DNA from: Alteromonadaceae bacterium
GTDB lineage: Bacteria; Pseudomonadota; Gammaproteobacteria; Enterobacterales; Alteromonadaceae
Assembly (NCBI GenBank): GCA_014872785.1
Contig: WKFJ01000025.1
Span: 1 to 64,000, forward strand
Reading direction: 5' to 3'
DNA length: 64,000 nt
A program made the translations under genes and the position numbers. The stretch's first letter is position 1. The number at the start of each line of letters is the position of its first letter. This document shows, in pieces, positions 29,955-40,877 of the stretch. The notes below the pieces were generated by a model. That model saw nothing but the letters and a program-made list of their open reading frames with translations. It made no database searches and was not told the origin of the DNA.

Positions 29955-31088
29955 ATGCAGTTAGATACTCGAAACCAATATGCGCTTATTTTATCTGGTG
30001 GTGGTGCTCGCGCCGCCTATCAGGTAGGTGTACTAAAGTCGATCACGCAGTATCTACCCAGAAACCACGAACTCCCGTTTCCCGTATTGTGCGGTACCTC
30101 TGCTGGCGCAATTAATACTGCAGCACTTGCATGCTATGCTTCCTGTTATCATTTAGGCATAAGAAAGCTCGAATGGGTTTGGAAAAATTTTACTACCAGC
30201 CAAGTATACGACTGCACTTTTTCGAGCACTTTTAACTATCTAATTGCTAATTATTTCTCGGGATTTCGCTCAGAGTTAGTGCGAAAAAAGCCAAGTAGCC
30301 TATTGAACAACCAACCACTTCGCAAACTGATTAAGCAAACCCTAGATTTTTCTAGGATTGAGCGCAATTTGTTACGGAACTCTTTACAAGCGCTTTGTAT
30401 ATCAGCGTCAAGTTATACCCACAGAGACAGTATCAGTTATTTTCAGGGACAACCGCATTTGCAAGAATGGCGGCGACAAAAACGAAGAGGCAAAGCGTGC
30501 ACCATTGAAGTCGATCACTTAATTGCCAGTTCAGCTATCCCGATAGTATTTCCCACCCAGAAAATCGGTAACGAATTCTTAGGCGATGGGGCAATTCATC
30601 AAATATCACCGCTCAGCCCAGCCATACATCTGGGAGCAAGCAAAATTATGATTATTGGTGTTGATAAAGAAACCAACCCAAGCCTGAATGATACGCAAAT
30701 TCATCCCAATAGCGCCGCAATAGCAGGCCATCTATTGGATACTGTTTTTGCTGACACACTAGATGCGGACCTAGAACGCTTACAGCGTATAAACCAAACC
30801 GTGTCATTGTTTACACCAAAACAATTGCTACAAACGGATTTAAGAGCCATAGACTGCTTGGTCATTTCTCCCAGTGAAAGCATCCAGTCAATCGCCAACA
30901 AATATTATGACTTGTTACCAAGTGGCATTAAGGCGTTGCTAAAGCTTATCGGGGTTAGTGCCAACACCGACTCAAGTTTACTCAGTTATTTATTATTTGA
31001 AGGGCCTTTTTGCCAAGAGCTTATACACTTGGGATATAAAGACGGACAAGCGAATCAGGACAAAATCAGAGCGTTTTTATCTATCTAG
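29955..31088 (+). CDS. Patatin-like phospholipase
   Basis: A 377-residue patatin-family lipid acyl hydrolase. Visible are the oxyanion-hole stretch SGGGARAAYQVGVL (about residues 14-27), the nucleophile elbow CGTSAGAIN with Ser49, and the catalytic Asp211 in LGDGAIHQ, which together make the Ser-Asp dyad. There is no clear signal peptide, so it probably acts on the cytoplasmic face of the membrane. It follows the HD-GYP gene by 22 bases with no terminator and is therefore the likely last gene of the accessory block. The ribosome-binding site is weak. The stop is TAG. Confidence 0.88.
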   Translation: MQLDTRNQYALILSGGGARAAYQVGVLKSITQYLPRNHELPFPVLCGTSAGAINTAALACYASCYHLGIRKLEWVWKNFTTSQVYDCTFSSTFNYLIANYFSGFRSELVRKKPSSLLNNQPLRKLIKQTLDFSRIERNLLRNSLQALCISASSYTHRDSISYFQGQPHLQEWRRQKRRGKACTIEVDHLIASSAIPIVFPTQKIGNEFLGDGAIHQISPLSPAIHLGASKIMIIGVDKETNPSLNDTQIHPNSAAIAGHLLDTVFADTLDADLERLQRINQTVSLFTPKQLLQTDLRAIDCLVISPSESIQSIANKYYDLLPSGIKALLKLIGVSANTDSSLLSYLLFEGPFCQELIHLGYKDGQANQDKIRAFLSI

Positions 31089-31126
31089 CCAATTAATGTT
31101 GATATTTCAGGGAGCTGCTTTTCACA

Positions 31127-31393
31127 TCATTCCCGTTGCTTAACCACATTGATAAACTTTACTGTCAAAATGGTGCCTGACAATAACAGTGTGACACCAT
31201 TGGCAAGGATCAAAGGACAGTTACCAATCATAAAACCATAAATAAGCCACAACACTACCCCCAAGCAAAATGCGCTGTACATAGTTAACGATAACGACTT
31301 GGTGTCGCGATTAGAAATGGTTTTTACGGCCTGAGGCAAAAACGACAAGGTTGTCAGTATCGCTGCGACGTAGCCGAGTAGTTCAATTGACAT
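31127..31393 (-). CDS. SemiSWEET-type sugar transporter
   Basis: An 88-residue protein with three membrane helices, the length of bacterial SemiSWEETs. The PQ-loop motif is in LSFLPQAVKTISNRDTKSLS (about residues 18-37). Such proteins dimerise and mediate facilitated sugar movement across the inner membrane; the actual substrate here is unknown. It lies 22 bases downstream of the CPA2 antiporter gene on the same strand, so it is probably co-transcribed. Confidence 0.88.
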   Translation of the reverse strand: MSIELLGYVAAILTTLSFLPQAVKTISNRDTKSLSLTMYSAFCLGVVLWLIYGFMIGNCPLILANGVTLLLSGTILTVKFINVVKQRE

Positions 31394-31415
31394 GACGGTT
31401 TTCCCTAACCCTAAC

Positions 31416-33380
31416 TTAGTGGCCTTCGAGTAAAATGCGTTCGGTGCGCTCTACTCGTCTAGGTTTACCCGAAATAACCAGCACATCATTCACTTTCAAT
31501 TGCATGTTACTGTCGGGGTTAGCCACCTCTTTGTTATCTCGGCGCAGACCTTTCACTGATACGCGCATATTTGCGATATTCAATTCAGTAATAGATTTCC
31601 CTACCGCATGTGCGTCCGAAGTCAATACGACAGCATGCATGAACTCCAATTTATCCTGCTTACCATAACTAATTTCGGTGGTTTCACCGGGGAAAAAGCC
31701 ATGCATGTGTCGATAGTGTTCTTTTCGCTCTTTGCGCACTCGCTTGAGGATACGTGACATAGGTACCCCAGAGAGGTGAAGTACCTGCGATACCAGCATT
31801 AAGCTTCCTTCTAGGATTTCCGGAACGACTTGCGACGCGCCGGCCATATAAAGCTCTTCTAAGTGATAATCCTTGCGGGTTCTGACTACAATTGGCAGAT
31901 CTGGATTAAGTGCCACTACCGAGTCAATCACATGCATTGCATTACTGTGTTCGTCGAATGTGAGAATCGCCATTTTGGCCTTATCAATACCTACAGCACG
32001 CAATATATCTTTATTTCTAACATCGCCAAAATAAATGTGTTCCCCTGCGGAGCGGCTCTCTTGCACTCGAATGGGATCTGAATCAACTACCACATAGTTG
32101 ATTGCTTCTATCTTTAACAAACGGCTTACTGATTGACCGACTCGGCCAAAACCAAATATTAAAACATGATCGATTAGCCCTTCATCATGAGGAATAAAAC
32201 TGTCGTTTTGTGGCTGCTTCCCCCTCACAATAAGTCCAGAAAGTCGGTGACTGTTTTCCACTAGATAAGGTGTTATTGCCATACTCAAGATACCGATACT
32301 CATAATAATTGAAGCAATTTCGTTAGAAAGCACATTGTGGTCTGTCGCTAAGGCCGCGATAACGAAACTGAATTCGCCCATCTGACAAAGTTTGATGCCA
32401 GATGCCCAAGCGTCCTGACTCGGCGCTTTGAAAGCCCATGCAGACGCCCGAATAAGCAGTATTTTTAAGACGACTAGCACGACAAGACCAATCAAGATCC
32501 AGTGCAAATTGACGACAAACAGACTCAACTCTAAACGCATTCCAATAGTGATAAAGAACAACCCCATCAAAATATCGCGAAATGGTCGGATATCCGCTTC
32601 TAATTGATGGCGATATTGACTCTCGCCCAGCATCATGCCCGCTAGAAATGCACCTAATGCCATCGACAACCCAAATGCATGGGTCAATCCCGCCGCCATC
32701 AGTGCTACTAAAATAGTGGTTAATACAAACAATTCATCGGTACGGGTTCTTGCAACTTCGCTAAATACGCGCGGTAGTATCCACTTACCAACCGCTAATA
32801 AAATGATAAGTACTAACGTCCCTTTAAACACAGCCAGAGCAATAGCCATCGACATGCTCTGTTCGCCTACCCCCGCTAACAATGGAATAATAATCAGGAA
32901 AGGGACAACCGCTATGTCTTGGAATAACAGGATACTAACCGCCATCTGCGCTCTGCCAGTGTTCAGTATTCCCATTTCACTTGTTTGCTTTATCACGATG
33001 GCCGTGGATGACAATGCGGCCATGCCACCAATGACAAAAGCGGGAATGGGATCTAACCCGAATAAAATGGCCAGTATCATAAATACCAGTGTAGTAATCA
33101 CTGTCTGACCAAGGCCGACGCCAAATACCAAATGACGCATAGCCAACATCTTAGGCAGTGAAAACTCCAAGCCTAATGAGAAGAGTAAGAACACAATGCC
33201 CAGCTCGGCAAAGAAATGCATTGAATCGGGATCGCTATAAACCCCTAACACAGACGGCCCTGCGACGATACCGCAAGCGAGATAGGCAAGTATGGGTGGC
33301 AGATGGATCCGTTTAAAAAGCCAAACAGCCAAAACGGCCACTAGCATTAAGAACAATATTTCTGCGAATCCACCTTCCAT
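31416..33380 (-). CDS. CPA2 monovalent cation:proton antiporter, KefB/YbaL-like
   Basis: A 654-residue protein. About 12-13 membrane helices (residues 5-385) form a Na+/H+ exchanger-type domain. A cytoplasmic RCK/TrkA-N domain follows with the Rossmann motif FGFGRVGQS (about 408-416), then a TrkA-C domain (about 575-650). It likely exports K+ (or Na+) in exchange for protons under nucleotide-dependent gating. A KefG/KefF partner is not encoded nearby, so glutathione-adduct regulation is not supported. A good AAAGGA site precedes the ATG. It is divergent from the diguanylate cyclase gene. Confidence 0.92.
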   Translation of the reverse strand: MEGGFAEILFLMLVAVLAVWLFKRIHLPPILAYLACGIVAGPSVLGVYSDPDSMHFFAELGIVFLLFSLGLEFSLPKMLAMRHLVFGVGLGQTVITTLVFMILAILFGLDPIPAFVIGGMAALSSTAIVIKQTSEMGILNTGRAQMAVSILLFQDIAVVPFLIIIPLLAGVGEQSMSMAIALAVFKGTLVLIILLAVGKWILPRVFSEVARTRTDELFVLTTILVALMAAGLTHAFGLSMALGAFLAGMMLGESQYRHQLEADIRPFRDILMGLFFITIGMRLELSLFVVNLHWILIGLVVLVVLKILLIRASAWAFKAPSQDAWASGIKLCQMGEFSFVIAALATDHNVLSNEIASIIMSIGILSMAITPYLVENSHRLSGLIVRGKQPQNDSFIPHDEGLIDHVLIFGFGRVGQSVSRLLKIEAINYVVVDSDPIRVQESRSAGEHIYFGDVRNKDILRAVGIDKAKMAILTFDEHSNAMHVIDSVVALNPDLPIVVRTRKDYHLEELYMAGASQVVPEILEGSLMLVSQVLHLSGVPMSRILKRVRKERKEHYRHMHGFFPGETTEISYGKQDKLEFMHAVVLTSDAHAVGKSITELNIANMRVSVKGLRRDNKEVANPDSNMQLKVNDVLVISGKPRRVERTERILLEGH

Positions 33381-33418
33381 TCTAATCCTTTCTTTTGGTT
33401 ATTTGCGCGCTGGCATGC

Positions 33419-34369
33419 ATGTTGCAAAAACCAGTTAATTACGATGTTACGCCAAAAAGTTGGCAGGAGTCTCAATTGGAACACTTTGCACCTTTCATGC
33501 AACAGTCTATCACAGGCACAATCTTGCCGATGCAAGATCAAGAGACGTTATTGAGTGATAAAGAAAAAAACCGCTTTTTGCAAGCTTTATCTAGCAGTAT
33601 CAACCTGCACGACCTTGGTAAAATGGCATATATGGAGTTGAAGCAACGTATTGGCGTTGCTGCAATAAAAGTTGAATCTGAACTAGAAAGTTTAGCCTTT
33701 GGTGACGACTTTTCGACAAGTTCTGAAAAGAAATTTAGTTTAGACGGATATGGCGATGAATCAGCAAGCGTAAGTTATTGTTTCAATAAAAACCTTTCAG
33801 TGCGTGAGAATCAATTGTTACGAGAGTTTCACCACTGTTTACGTAACCCACTAAAAAACGCCATCCAGTTTTTACAATTGAAAAAATTAGCGATGAAAGA
33901 TTGCCTGACGGGTCTTGGTAACCGCACATATTTTGATGACTCAATTCAAAAACTCATTAGCCAAGCACATCGCAACGGTGAAAACCTTGCGCTTATCGTA
34001 ATGGATTTAGACAACTTTAAACCTGTTAATGACCAATACGGTCACGCGGCAGGTGATAGAGTATTAGTGGCTTTTGCTGAGATTTTAAACCGAGTAGTAC
34101 GTGATTCAGATCACGCGTTTAGGTTCGGCGGTGATGAGTTTTGTTGCCTTTTACAAAGCACCAACGAACAAAGTAATCTAAAAGTCGCTACGCGCTTACG
34201 CACTGCGATAGCGAAAGATAAGATTTTGAGCCGTTATGGCGTGACAGCAAGCTTCGGAATTACCACGTTAATTGGTCAAGACGATAGCCGTTCTCTGTTT
34301 GCTCGCGCTGACAAAGCTCTCTATGACGCAAAAGATGCAGGAAAGAACGATATTAAATTAGCCAAGTAA
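33419..34369 (+). CDS. Diguanylate cyclase (GGDEF)
   Basis: The ATG at 33419 gives 316 residues; an in-frame TTG at 33395 is closer to the divergent gene and less likely. The N-terminal part (about 1-165) is helical, soluble and not a recognised sensor. The GGDEF domain follows, with the active-site motif GGDEF at residues 237-241. RDSD lies five residues before it, which is the inhibitory I-site (RxxD), so product inhibition by cyclic di-GMP is expected. It converges with tilS, 6 bases apart. Confidence 0.93.
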   Translation: MLQKPVNYDVTPKSWQESQLEHFAPFMQQSITGTILPMQDQETLLSDKEKNRFLQALSSSINLHDLGKMAYMELKQRIGVAAIKVESELESLAFGDDFSTSSEKKFSLDGYGDESASVSYCFNKNLSVRENQLLREFHHCLRNPLKNAIQFLQLKKLAMKDCLTGLGNRTYFDDSIQKLISQAHRNGENLALIVMDLDNFKPVNDQYGHAAGDRVLVAFAEILNRVVRDSDHAFRFGGDEFCCLLQSTNEQSNLKVATRLRTAIAKDKILSRYGVTASFGITTLIGQDDSRSLFARADKALYDAKDAGKNDIKLAK

Positions 34370-34375
34370 ATCGGC

Positions 34376-35722
34376 TTATTGTTCAAAAGGAAACATTTTG
34401 TAGTGCAATTGATGCTTCCACTCTACTTTAAAATCTCCTAGAAGATCGTTATCGTTAGACACATTCTCATTAATTGCATTTCCCACAGATACAACTGTGT
34501 CGTCAATGCACACTAGTGGCACTAATCCTCTTGTCCAAGGAGGTACTTTCCAGATTTTAAACCATTGTGACAAGGGCTTAGAAAAGCGTTCTCCAGGTGG
34601 CTTAAATTTACGTGAAAAACCTTCAAATTGGACTTCAAACCTTTGGCTCTGTAGGGAATGACTATTCTGTGAGCTTGCATTGATTGAAAGCTCTCCTAAA
34701 CCTCGCCGATAGCTGTCTAAATTGAGTGTTCTGCCAATCTCAATAGATATTGTTGGTAATGATACCTCCGGCCAATCACTAAGAATATACAGCTTGTTAT
34801 TAAAGAGTCTGGCTTCAACGCTGCCCCAACGCACTACAGGAGTACTATCTTCTCTGGCATCGACACATTGTAAAAGCAACTGTTGCAATTGCGCACTAGA
34901 TGGTTGTGCCACAGTTAACTTTTTGAGCCACTTCTTTAACAATACTCTTTGCCAGGCTGTCTCATACATTGCCAAAAGCCCAAGATCTAGACTTTCACCT
35001 GCAATCAAAGACGCAAGCGTCTTGTCGGCTTGCATATCGAGTAAATCTCGATGCTCTGCGATATGACCTATACTGCGAGCAATAGTAGACTGAGACTTTG
35101 GCCAGCGTTGTTTTAACAAAGGCAATACTTGATTGCGGAGGTAATTTCGATCAAATCTGTTATCGGCGTTAGACTCGTCTTCTATCCATTTTAGGCTTAG
35201 AGTATCGGCATACTCCTCAATATCCCCTCTTGCAAGGCTTAGTAGTGGCCTTAAGTACTGACGACTGTGATTATCCTGTTTATAAACTGGCATGGCACTT
35301 AGGCCATCGATACCGGCACCGCGAAGCAGCTGTAAAAAGAATGTCTCAATTTGATCGTCGGCATGCTGACCAAGCAGTATAAGGGTGTTTGCGTCCGTCA
35401 ACTCTGCGAGCTTCTCATATCTAGCACTCCTCGCTGCCGCTTCTATGCCCTGTCCTTCTTCGATCCCTTTGACCTGTGCTGCCGTAAATTCAATATTTAG
35501 TTGGTTGCATTGAGACTGACAGTGCGCTTGCCAAGTATCACTGTTAGTGCTTAGGCCATGATTGATATAAATAGCCCTAAGTGGGTTACCGGAGTGGTCG
35601 CAATAAGCCTTAGCGAGATGCAGCAACACAGTCGAGTCCACACCACCACTGTATGCTACAGTGATAACTTGCTTGTTAGACTCGAGATAAGATTTAAGTA
35701 CGTCTTGGAATTGCTCTAGCAT
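34376..35722 (-). CDS. tilS: tRNA(Ile)-lysidine synthase
   Basis: A 448-residue PP-loop ATPase. It attaches lysine to C34 of tRNA-Ile2, letting it read AUA. The PP-loop is VAYSGGVDSTVLLHLA (about residues 22-37). LLGQHADDQIETFFLQLLRG is the conserved region that contacts ATP and lysine; the C-terminal TilS substrate-binding domains follow. Length matches the E. coli enzyme (about 430). It starts with ATG just beyond the accA terminator, so it is a separate transcription unit. Confidence 0.95.
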   Translation of the reverse strand: MLEQFQDVLKSYLESNKQVITVAYSGGVDSTVLLHLAKAYCDHSGNPLRAIYINHGLSTNSDTWQAHCQSQCNQLNIEFTAAQVKGIEEGQGIEAAARSARYEKLAELTDANTLILLGQHADDQIETFFLQLLRGAGIDGLSAMPVYKQDNHSRQYLRPLLSLARGDIEEYADTLSLKWIEDESNADNRFDRNYLRNQVLPLLKQRWPKSQSTIARSIGHIAEHRDLLDMQADKTLASLIAGESLDLGLLAMYETAWQRVLLKKWLKKLTVAQPSSAQLQQLLLQCVDAREDSTPVVRWGSVEARLFNNKLYILSDWPEVSLPTISIEIGRTLNLDSYRRGLGELSINASSQNSHSLQSQRFEVQFEGFSRKFKPPGERFSKPLSQWFKIWKVPPWTRGLVPLVCIDDTVVSVGNAINENVSNDNDLLGDFKVEWKHQLHYKMFPFEQ

Positions 35723-35739
35723 TAAAGAATTTCACACAT

Positions 35740-35763
35740 AAAAAAAGCCGCAGTATGCGGCTT
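35740..35763 (-). terminator. Intrinsic terminator after accA
   Basis: On the minus strand an AAGCCGCA stem, a TAC loop and TGCGGCTT are followed by seven T residues. It lies about 18 bases beyond the accA stop and ends the long operon before tilS. Confidence 0.92.
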
Positions 35764-35780
35764 CCTTATAACATAGGTAC

Positions 35781-36737
35781 TTAACAGTAGCCAAACGACA
35801 TCAATCTCTCGTAACGCTCATTCAAAAGCTCTTCTTTAGAAAGCGACGAAAGCTGACCAAGTTGCTGTTTGAGGGTCGCTTTTAAATTGGCGGCCATCGT
35901 ATCGTAATCTCTATGCGCACCACCTAAAGGCTCTTTTATTATGGTGTTGATCAAATCAAGTTCTTTGATTTGCGGTGCCGATACCCCCATTGCTTCAGCT
36001 GCCAACGGCGCGTGCTCAGCACTTTTCCACAGAATTGAAGCACACCCCTCAGGTGATATTACTGAGTAAGTCGAGAACTCTAACATATTAACTCTGTCGC
36101 CTACGCCAATCGCCAACGCACCACCAGAACCACCTTCACCAATAACGGTACAGATAATAGGCACGTTTAGCCCTGCCATTACTTTTAAGTTCTTGGCAAT
36201 CGCCTCACTCTGGCCGCGCTCTTCAGCGCCAACACCAGGATATGCACCTGGGGTGTCGATAAAGGTTACAATCGGCAAGCTGAAACGCTCTGCCATTTCC
36301 ATCAAACGCAATGCCTTACGATAACCTTCAGGCTTTGGCATACCAAAGTTGCGCTTAATCTTTTCGTGAGTATCACGGCCTTTTTGATGACCAATAACCA
36401 CAACAGGCTGCTCGTCAATTTTGGCCAAACCACCAATGATGGCTTTATCGTCGGCAAACGCGCTGTCACCACAAAGCTCGTCGAATTCGGTAAAGATCCG
36501 CGGAATATAATCCAGGGTATAAGGACGCATAGGATGACGCGCAATCTGTGAAATCTGCCACGGGCCTAAATTACCAAAAAGCTTATGAGTCAGTTCAGAA
36601 CTGCGTTCGCGCAGACGAGTGATCTCTTCTTCCAGATTTATATCAAACTCACCACCCTGATTAACCGAGCGCAACTGTTCAATTTGCGCCTCTAACTCAG
36701 CAATGGGTTGTTCAAATTCAAGGAAGTTTAATGCCAT
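35781..36737 (-). CDS. accA: Acetyl-CoA carboxylase carboxyltransferase subunit alpha
   Basis: A 318-residue protein, one residue shorter than the E. coli enzyme. With AccD it transfers the carboxyl group from carboxybiotin to acetyl-CoA, the first step of fatty acid synthesis. The crotonase-type core is visible in [18 protein letters not shown] and [16 protein letters not shown] (oxyanion-hole glycines). The N-terminal [15 protein letters not shown] helix is typical. An AGGT site precedes the ATG. It follows dnaE, as in E. coli, and a strong terminator lies after it. Confidence 0.97.
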   Translation of the reverse strand: MALNFLEFEQPIAELEAQIEQLRSVNQGGEFDINLEEEITRLRERSSELTHKLFGNLGPWQISQIARHPMRPYTLDYIPRIFTEFDELCGDSAFADDKAIIGGLAKIDEQPVVVIGHQKGRDTHEKIKRNFGMPKPEGYRKALRLMEMAERFSLPIVTFIDTPGAYPGVGAEERGQSEAIAKNLKVMAGLNVPIICTVIGEGGSGGALAIGVGDRVNMLEFSTYSVISPEGCASILWKSAEHAPLAAEAMGVSAPQIKELDLINTIIKEPLGGAHRDYDTMAANLKATLKQQLGQLSSLSKEELLNERYERLMSFGYC

Positions 36738-36819
36738 TCCAATACCTAAATTAATGTTTTAATTTGCAATTCTACATCAATGCCAAACAACGCGCACGGT
36801 TCCTAATTCAATAATATCT

Positions 36820-39800
36820 TTACTGAAATACCATTTGCACCTGTTCAGCACCTAATAAATTCTTTATGTCGTATAGAAGCTCATCAGTGGGTTTTAAGTA
36901 CCACTGCGCACCAAGTGCTATCATGGCCTCTGCATCGGGTTGGGTATAACGCAACTGAATAGGACAAATACCGCCTTGATATTTGTTGAGCACTTCAGCC
37001 AGAGGCTCAACACCTGAATCTTCAAACCAACCCTGCGAGACATCCAATTGTAAATGCCTTATGTGTTTTTCACGTGCGGCCACAATATCCTGAACTTCGC
37101 GGACGGTGATTGTATTGCCTCCGGAGAAATCATCAAAGCTGACCTGTCCTGAAAGCACCAGTATTTTATCTGGTTGCAGCATTTCTTCGTACTGCTCATA
37201 CATATCTGGGAAAAATCTGGCGTCAACCCGTGCACTTTTATCATCCAATGTCACAATCGCCCAGCGCTTACCTTTTTTATTCACTAGCACCCTGACGGCG
37301 AGCACTAAGCCGACCGCTCGAGCCGAACCGTCTTTTCCTGTAGGTTTTAGGTCAACCAAACGACCTTTGCAATAGTGTTTCAGTTCTTCTCGATACTGAT
37401 TTATTGGGTGGCCAGTCAGGTATAAGCCCAAGGTTTCTTTTTCACCGTTGAGCCATTCTTTTTCCGGCCATTCGGGCACGTCAGCGAATGATTGATTTAC
37501 TTCTTCCGGTTCTGTTGTCAACAAACCAAACATATCAGATTGACCAAAAGACTCCGCTTTGGCGTGTTGTTCTGCCGCTGCCATCGCCTCAGGCAATGTC
37601 GCCATCAAACTTGCTCGGTGTGGTCCAAGACTATCCAGTGCCCCTGACAAAACTAGTTTTTCCATGACGCGTTTATTAATGCGCTTCAAATCGACTTTAG
37701 CGCAGAAATCAAACAAATCGGTAAAGAATCCATGCTCTTCGCGTGCTTCAATAATGGCTTCAATTGGGCCTTCACCTACCCCTTTAACCGCACCAATACC
37801 ATAAACAATATGGCCTTCTTTGTTGACCGTAAATTTGTACTTACCATCGTTCACATCTGGCGGACAAATGGTGATACCCATGCGATTACATTCATCAACA
37901 AGGGTCACTATTTTATCGGTATTATCCATATCGGCAGACATTACCGCGGCCATAAACTCAGAAGGATAATGCGCCTTTAACCAAAGCGTTTGATAGGAAA
38001 CTAATGCATAAGCAGCCGAGTGAGATTTGTTAAAACCGTAACCAGCAAACTTCTCTACCAAGTCGAAGATCTTCATCGCCAACTCAGGATCGATATCGTT
38101 ATTCTTGGCACCGTCCTCAAAAACAGCTCGTTGCTTGGCCATTTCCTCAGGTTTCTTTTTACCCATGGCTCGGCGCAACATGTCCGCGCCACCCAAGCTA
38201 TACCCAGACATTTCCTGAGCAATCTGCATTACCTGCTCTTGATACAGAATAATGCCGTAAGTAGGTTGCAGTATTTCGGTTAAGCACTCGTGCTGATATT
38301 GAGCGTCTGGATACGAGATCTCCTCTCGTCCATGCTTTCTGTCGATAAAGTTATCTACCATGCCAGATTGCAGTGGACCTGGCCTAAACAAGGCCACCAG
38401 AGCGATGATATCTTCAAATGTATCCGGTCTGAGTCGTTTGATCAGATCTTTCATACCCCGCGATTCCAACTGGAATACCGCAGTCGTTTCGGCATTTTGC
38501 AGCATCTTAAAGCTGGGAGAATCTTCCAATGATATCGCTGATATATCTATATCAGTTCCACTGCGCTCTTTGATCATATCCAATGCCCATTGGATAATAG
38601 TCAATGTTCGTAAACCCAGGAAGTCGAACTTAACTAGACCTGCCGTTTCAACATCATTTTTATCAAACTGAGTAACGGGGTTTTTACCTTCATCATCACA
38701 ATAAAGAGGAGCGAAGTCGGTAATGGTAGTAGGTGATATAACCACGCCCCCTGCGTGTTTACCAGCATTTCTCACTACGCCTTCGAGTACGCGGGCTCGG
38801 TCTATTAGTTCAGCCACCTCATCGTCTTCGTCGTAAGCTTCTTGCAGTCTTGGCTCGACATCAAAGGCCTTAGCTAGTGTCATGCCAGGGTCGCCGGGAA
38901 TCAGCTTAGATATGCGATCAACAAATCCATAAGGGTGACCTAACACTCGGCCTACATCACGTACTACAGCCTTTGCCGCCATAGTCCCGAAGGTGATAAT
39001 CTGCGATACCGCATCGCGGCCATACATGTCGGCAACGTGATCGATTACCTCGTCACGTCGGTCCATACAGAAATCAACGTCGAAGTCTGGCATTGATACC
39101 CGTTCGGGGTTCAAGAAACGTTCGAATAGTAAGTCAAATTCGAGAGGATCCAAGTCAGTAATTTTTAAGGCGTAAGCGACTAAGGAACCGGCACCCGAAC
39201 CACGCCCCGGACCTACAGGTATATTGTGGTCTTTGCTCCACTGAATGAACTCCATTACGATAAGGAAGTAACCAGGGAATCCCATTTGGTTGATTACATC
39301 TAATTCGACTTTGAGTCTCTCATCGTATTCTGGACGTTTTTGCGCCCGCTCTTCTGGGTCAGGAAAAAGAAACTCAAGTCGGTCTTCTAAGCCTTCCTCG
39401 GACACCTTGACCAAGAAATCTTCTGTCGTTAAACCTTCAGTGGGAAACTCAGGAAGAAAGTACTCACCCAAGCGCACGGTAACGTTGCATCGTTTGGCGA
39501 TCTCTAACGTGTTTTCTATCGCTTCGGGAATGTCGCTGAATAGCTCCCACATTTCTTCAGACGAGCGCAAATACTGCTGGTCGCTATAGCGCTTGGGACG
39601 GCGTTTATCATCCAGTGTGAAACCGTCGTGAATACATACTCTTATTTCATGCTGTTCAAAGTCTTCTGGACGATTGAATACGACTTCATTGGTTGCCACA
39701 ACAGGAAACTCATGCTGATTAGCCACTTCCAATGCAAGGTGATTGTAGTCTTCTTCCCCTGCGCGACCCGTTCGCTGCAGCTCAATGTAATAATGTTCGG

Positions 39801-40302
39801 CGAAATGCTGTTGGTAAAACTTGACCACTTCAGCGACAAATTTCGGGTTGTTTTTCACAAGCGCAAATCCGAGCTCTCCATCTTTGGCACCTGACAAAAT
39901 GATCAATCCCTCGCTCAGTGGGATTAACCATTCAACATCAATAACTGCCTTGCCTTCAATTTGCCCTCTTTGGTAGGCCTGAGAAATCAGCAAGGTTATG
40001 TTTTTATAACCCTCATTATTCTTAGCTAAAATGGTTAATCGAAAGATTTGTTCGTCAAGCGCGAGATTGCGAACCCAAAAATCACACCCTATTATGGGTT
40101 TAATCCCTTTACCCTGTGACTGTCCGTAGTACTTAACTAGGCCACACATATTCATTTGGTCGGTGATAGCAACAGCTGGCATTTCTTGCTCTGCCACCAA
40201 GTCCAAGATTTTTGGCACCTTATTCAATCCATCACACATTGAAAAATCACTGTGGACGCGCAGATGCACAAAGTTTGCTTTTTGGGTTTCTAGTTCAGAC
40301 AT
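36820..40302 (-). CDS. dnaE: DNA polymerase III subunit alpha
   Basis: From the ATG at 40302 the protein is 1,160 residues, the same as E. coli DnaE; an upstream in-frame start at 40329 would overlap rnhB by 25 bases. It is the replicative polymerase. The N-terminal PHP domain begins [18 protein letters not shown]. The catalytic aspartates are in [13 protein letters not shown] helix-hairpin-helix and OB region follow, and QSDMFGLL (about residue 920) matches the internal beta-clamp-binding motif. The start lies 2 bases beyond the rnhB stop (TGATTATG), implying translational coupling. Confidence 0.97.
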   Translation of the reverse strand: MSELETQKANFVHLRVHSDFSMCDGLNKVPKILDLVAEQEMPAVAITDQMNMCGLVKYYGQSQGKGIKPIIGCDFWVRNLALDEQIFRLTILAKNNEGYKNITLLISQAYQRGQIEGKAVIDVEWLIPLSEGLIILSGAKDGELGFALVKNNPKFVAEVVKFYQQHFAEHYYIELQRTGRAGEEDYNHLALEVANQHEFPVVATNEVVFNRPEDFEQHEIRVCIHDGFTLDDKRRPKRYSDQQYLRSSEEMWELFSDIPEAIENTLEIAKRCNVTVRLGEYFLPEFPTEGLTTEDFLVKVSEEGLEDRLEFLFPDPEERAQKRPEYDERLKVELDVINQMGFPGYFLIVMEFIQWSKDHNIPVGPGRGSGAGSLVAYALKITDLDPLEFDLLFERFLNPERVSMPDFDVDFCMDRRDEVIDHVADMYGRDAVSQIITFGTMAAKAVVRDVGRVLGHPYGFVDRISKLIPGDPGMTLAKAFDVEPRLQEAYDEDDEVAELIDRARVLEGVVRNAGKHAGGVVISPTTITDFAPLYCDDEGKNPVTQFDKNDVETAGLVKFDFLGLRTLTIIQWALDMIKERSGTDIDISAISLEDSPSFKMLQNAETTAVFQLESRGMKDLIKRLRPDTFEDIIALVALFRPGPLQSGMVDNFIDRKHGREEISYPDAQYQHECLTEILQPTYGIILYQEQVMQIAQEMSGYSLGGADMLRRAMGKKKPEEMAKQRAVFEDGAKNNDIDPELAMKIFDLVEKFAGYGFNKSHSAAYALVSYQTLWLKAHYPSEFMAAVMSADMDNTDKIVTLVDECNRMGITICPPDVNDGKYKFTVNKEGHIVYGIGAVKGVGEGPIEAIIEAREEHGFFTDLFDFCAKVDLKRINKRVMEKLVLSGALDSLGPHRASLMATLPEAMAAAEQHAKAESFGQSDMFGLLTTEPEEVNQSFADVPEWPEKEWLNGEKETLGLYLTGHPINQYREELKHYCKGRLVDLKPTGKDGSARAVGLVLAVRVLVNKKGKRWAIVTLDDKSARVDARFFPDMYEQYEEMLQPDKILVLSGQVSFDDFSGGNTITVREVQDIVAAREKHIRHLQLDVSQGWFEDSGVEPLAEVLNKYQGGICPIQLRYTQPDAEAMIALGAQWYLKPTDELLYDIKNLLGAEQVQMVFQ

Positions 40303-40304
40303 AA

Positions 40305-40877
40305 TCAAGAAGTAAGGTTGTTTAGGCAATTGCTAACCGGCTTAAAGCTGCGTCTATGCTCTGGCAATGGGCCATATTGTTGTAATTTTTCTAAGTGTAA
40401 TTTGGTTGGATAGCCTTTGTGTTGACTAAATCCGTACTCAGGATACTTTTGATGCAACATATGCATCTCATTATCTCGCGCCACTTTAGCAATAATTGAG
40501 GCAGCGGAAATCTCTTCGATAAGTCCATCGCCTTTGACGATGGCTTCAGCTTTATATTGCCAGTTTGGTAACCGATTACCATCAACTTTTACCATATCAG
40601 GCAACGACGATAACCCGTCAACCGCTCGCGTCATTGCTAACATGGTTGCATGTAAAATATTCAGCTCATCTATTTCTTCTGGCGTTGCCTGACCAAGCGA
40701 CCAGCAAAGTGCCTTTTCTTTAATTTCTACAGCAAGTGCATTGCGCTTTTTCTCAGACAATTTCTTAGAATCATTGAGGCCTTTAATTGGCTTGGAGGGA
40801 TCTAAAATAACGGCAGCAGTGACAACGTTGCCTACCAATGGACCGCGTCCGACTTCATCAACACCAGCAATTAGCAT
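40305..40877 (-). CDS. rnhB: Ribonuclease HII
   Basis: A 190-residue type 2 RNase H. It removes ribonucleotides from DNA and RNA from RNA-DNA hybrids. The active-site motif [13 protein letters not shown] (about residues 4-16, the DExGRG motif) is intact, and KVDGNRLP and [13 protein letters not shown] carry further conserved residues. It overlaps the lpxB end by 7 bases and is followed closely by dnaE, as in other gammaproteobacteria. Confidence 0.97.
   Translation of the reverse strand: MLIAGVDEVGRGPLVGNVVTAAVILDPSKPIKGLNDSKKLSEKKRNALAVEIKEKALCWSLGQATPEEIDELNILHATMLAMTRAVDGLSSLPDMVKVDGNRLPNWQYKAEAIVKGDGLIEEISAASIIAKVARDNEMHMLHQKYPEYGFSQHKGYPTKLHLEKLQQYGPLPEHRRSFKPVSNCLNNLTS

Noticed and set aside
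25223-31088. CBASS or other anti-phage system (cyclase plus patatin)
   Set aside because: The cyclase is a CHASE2 class III membrane enzyme, not a CD-NTase, and no Cap2/Cap3-type genes occur.
36820-40302. Antisense open frames opposite dnaE and other housekeeping genes
   Set aside because: They are short shadow frames with no recognisable domains or ribosome-binding sites, lying opposite strongly conserved genes.
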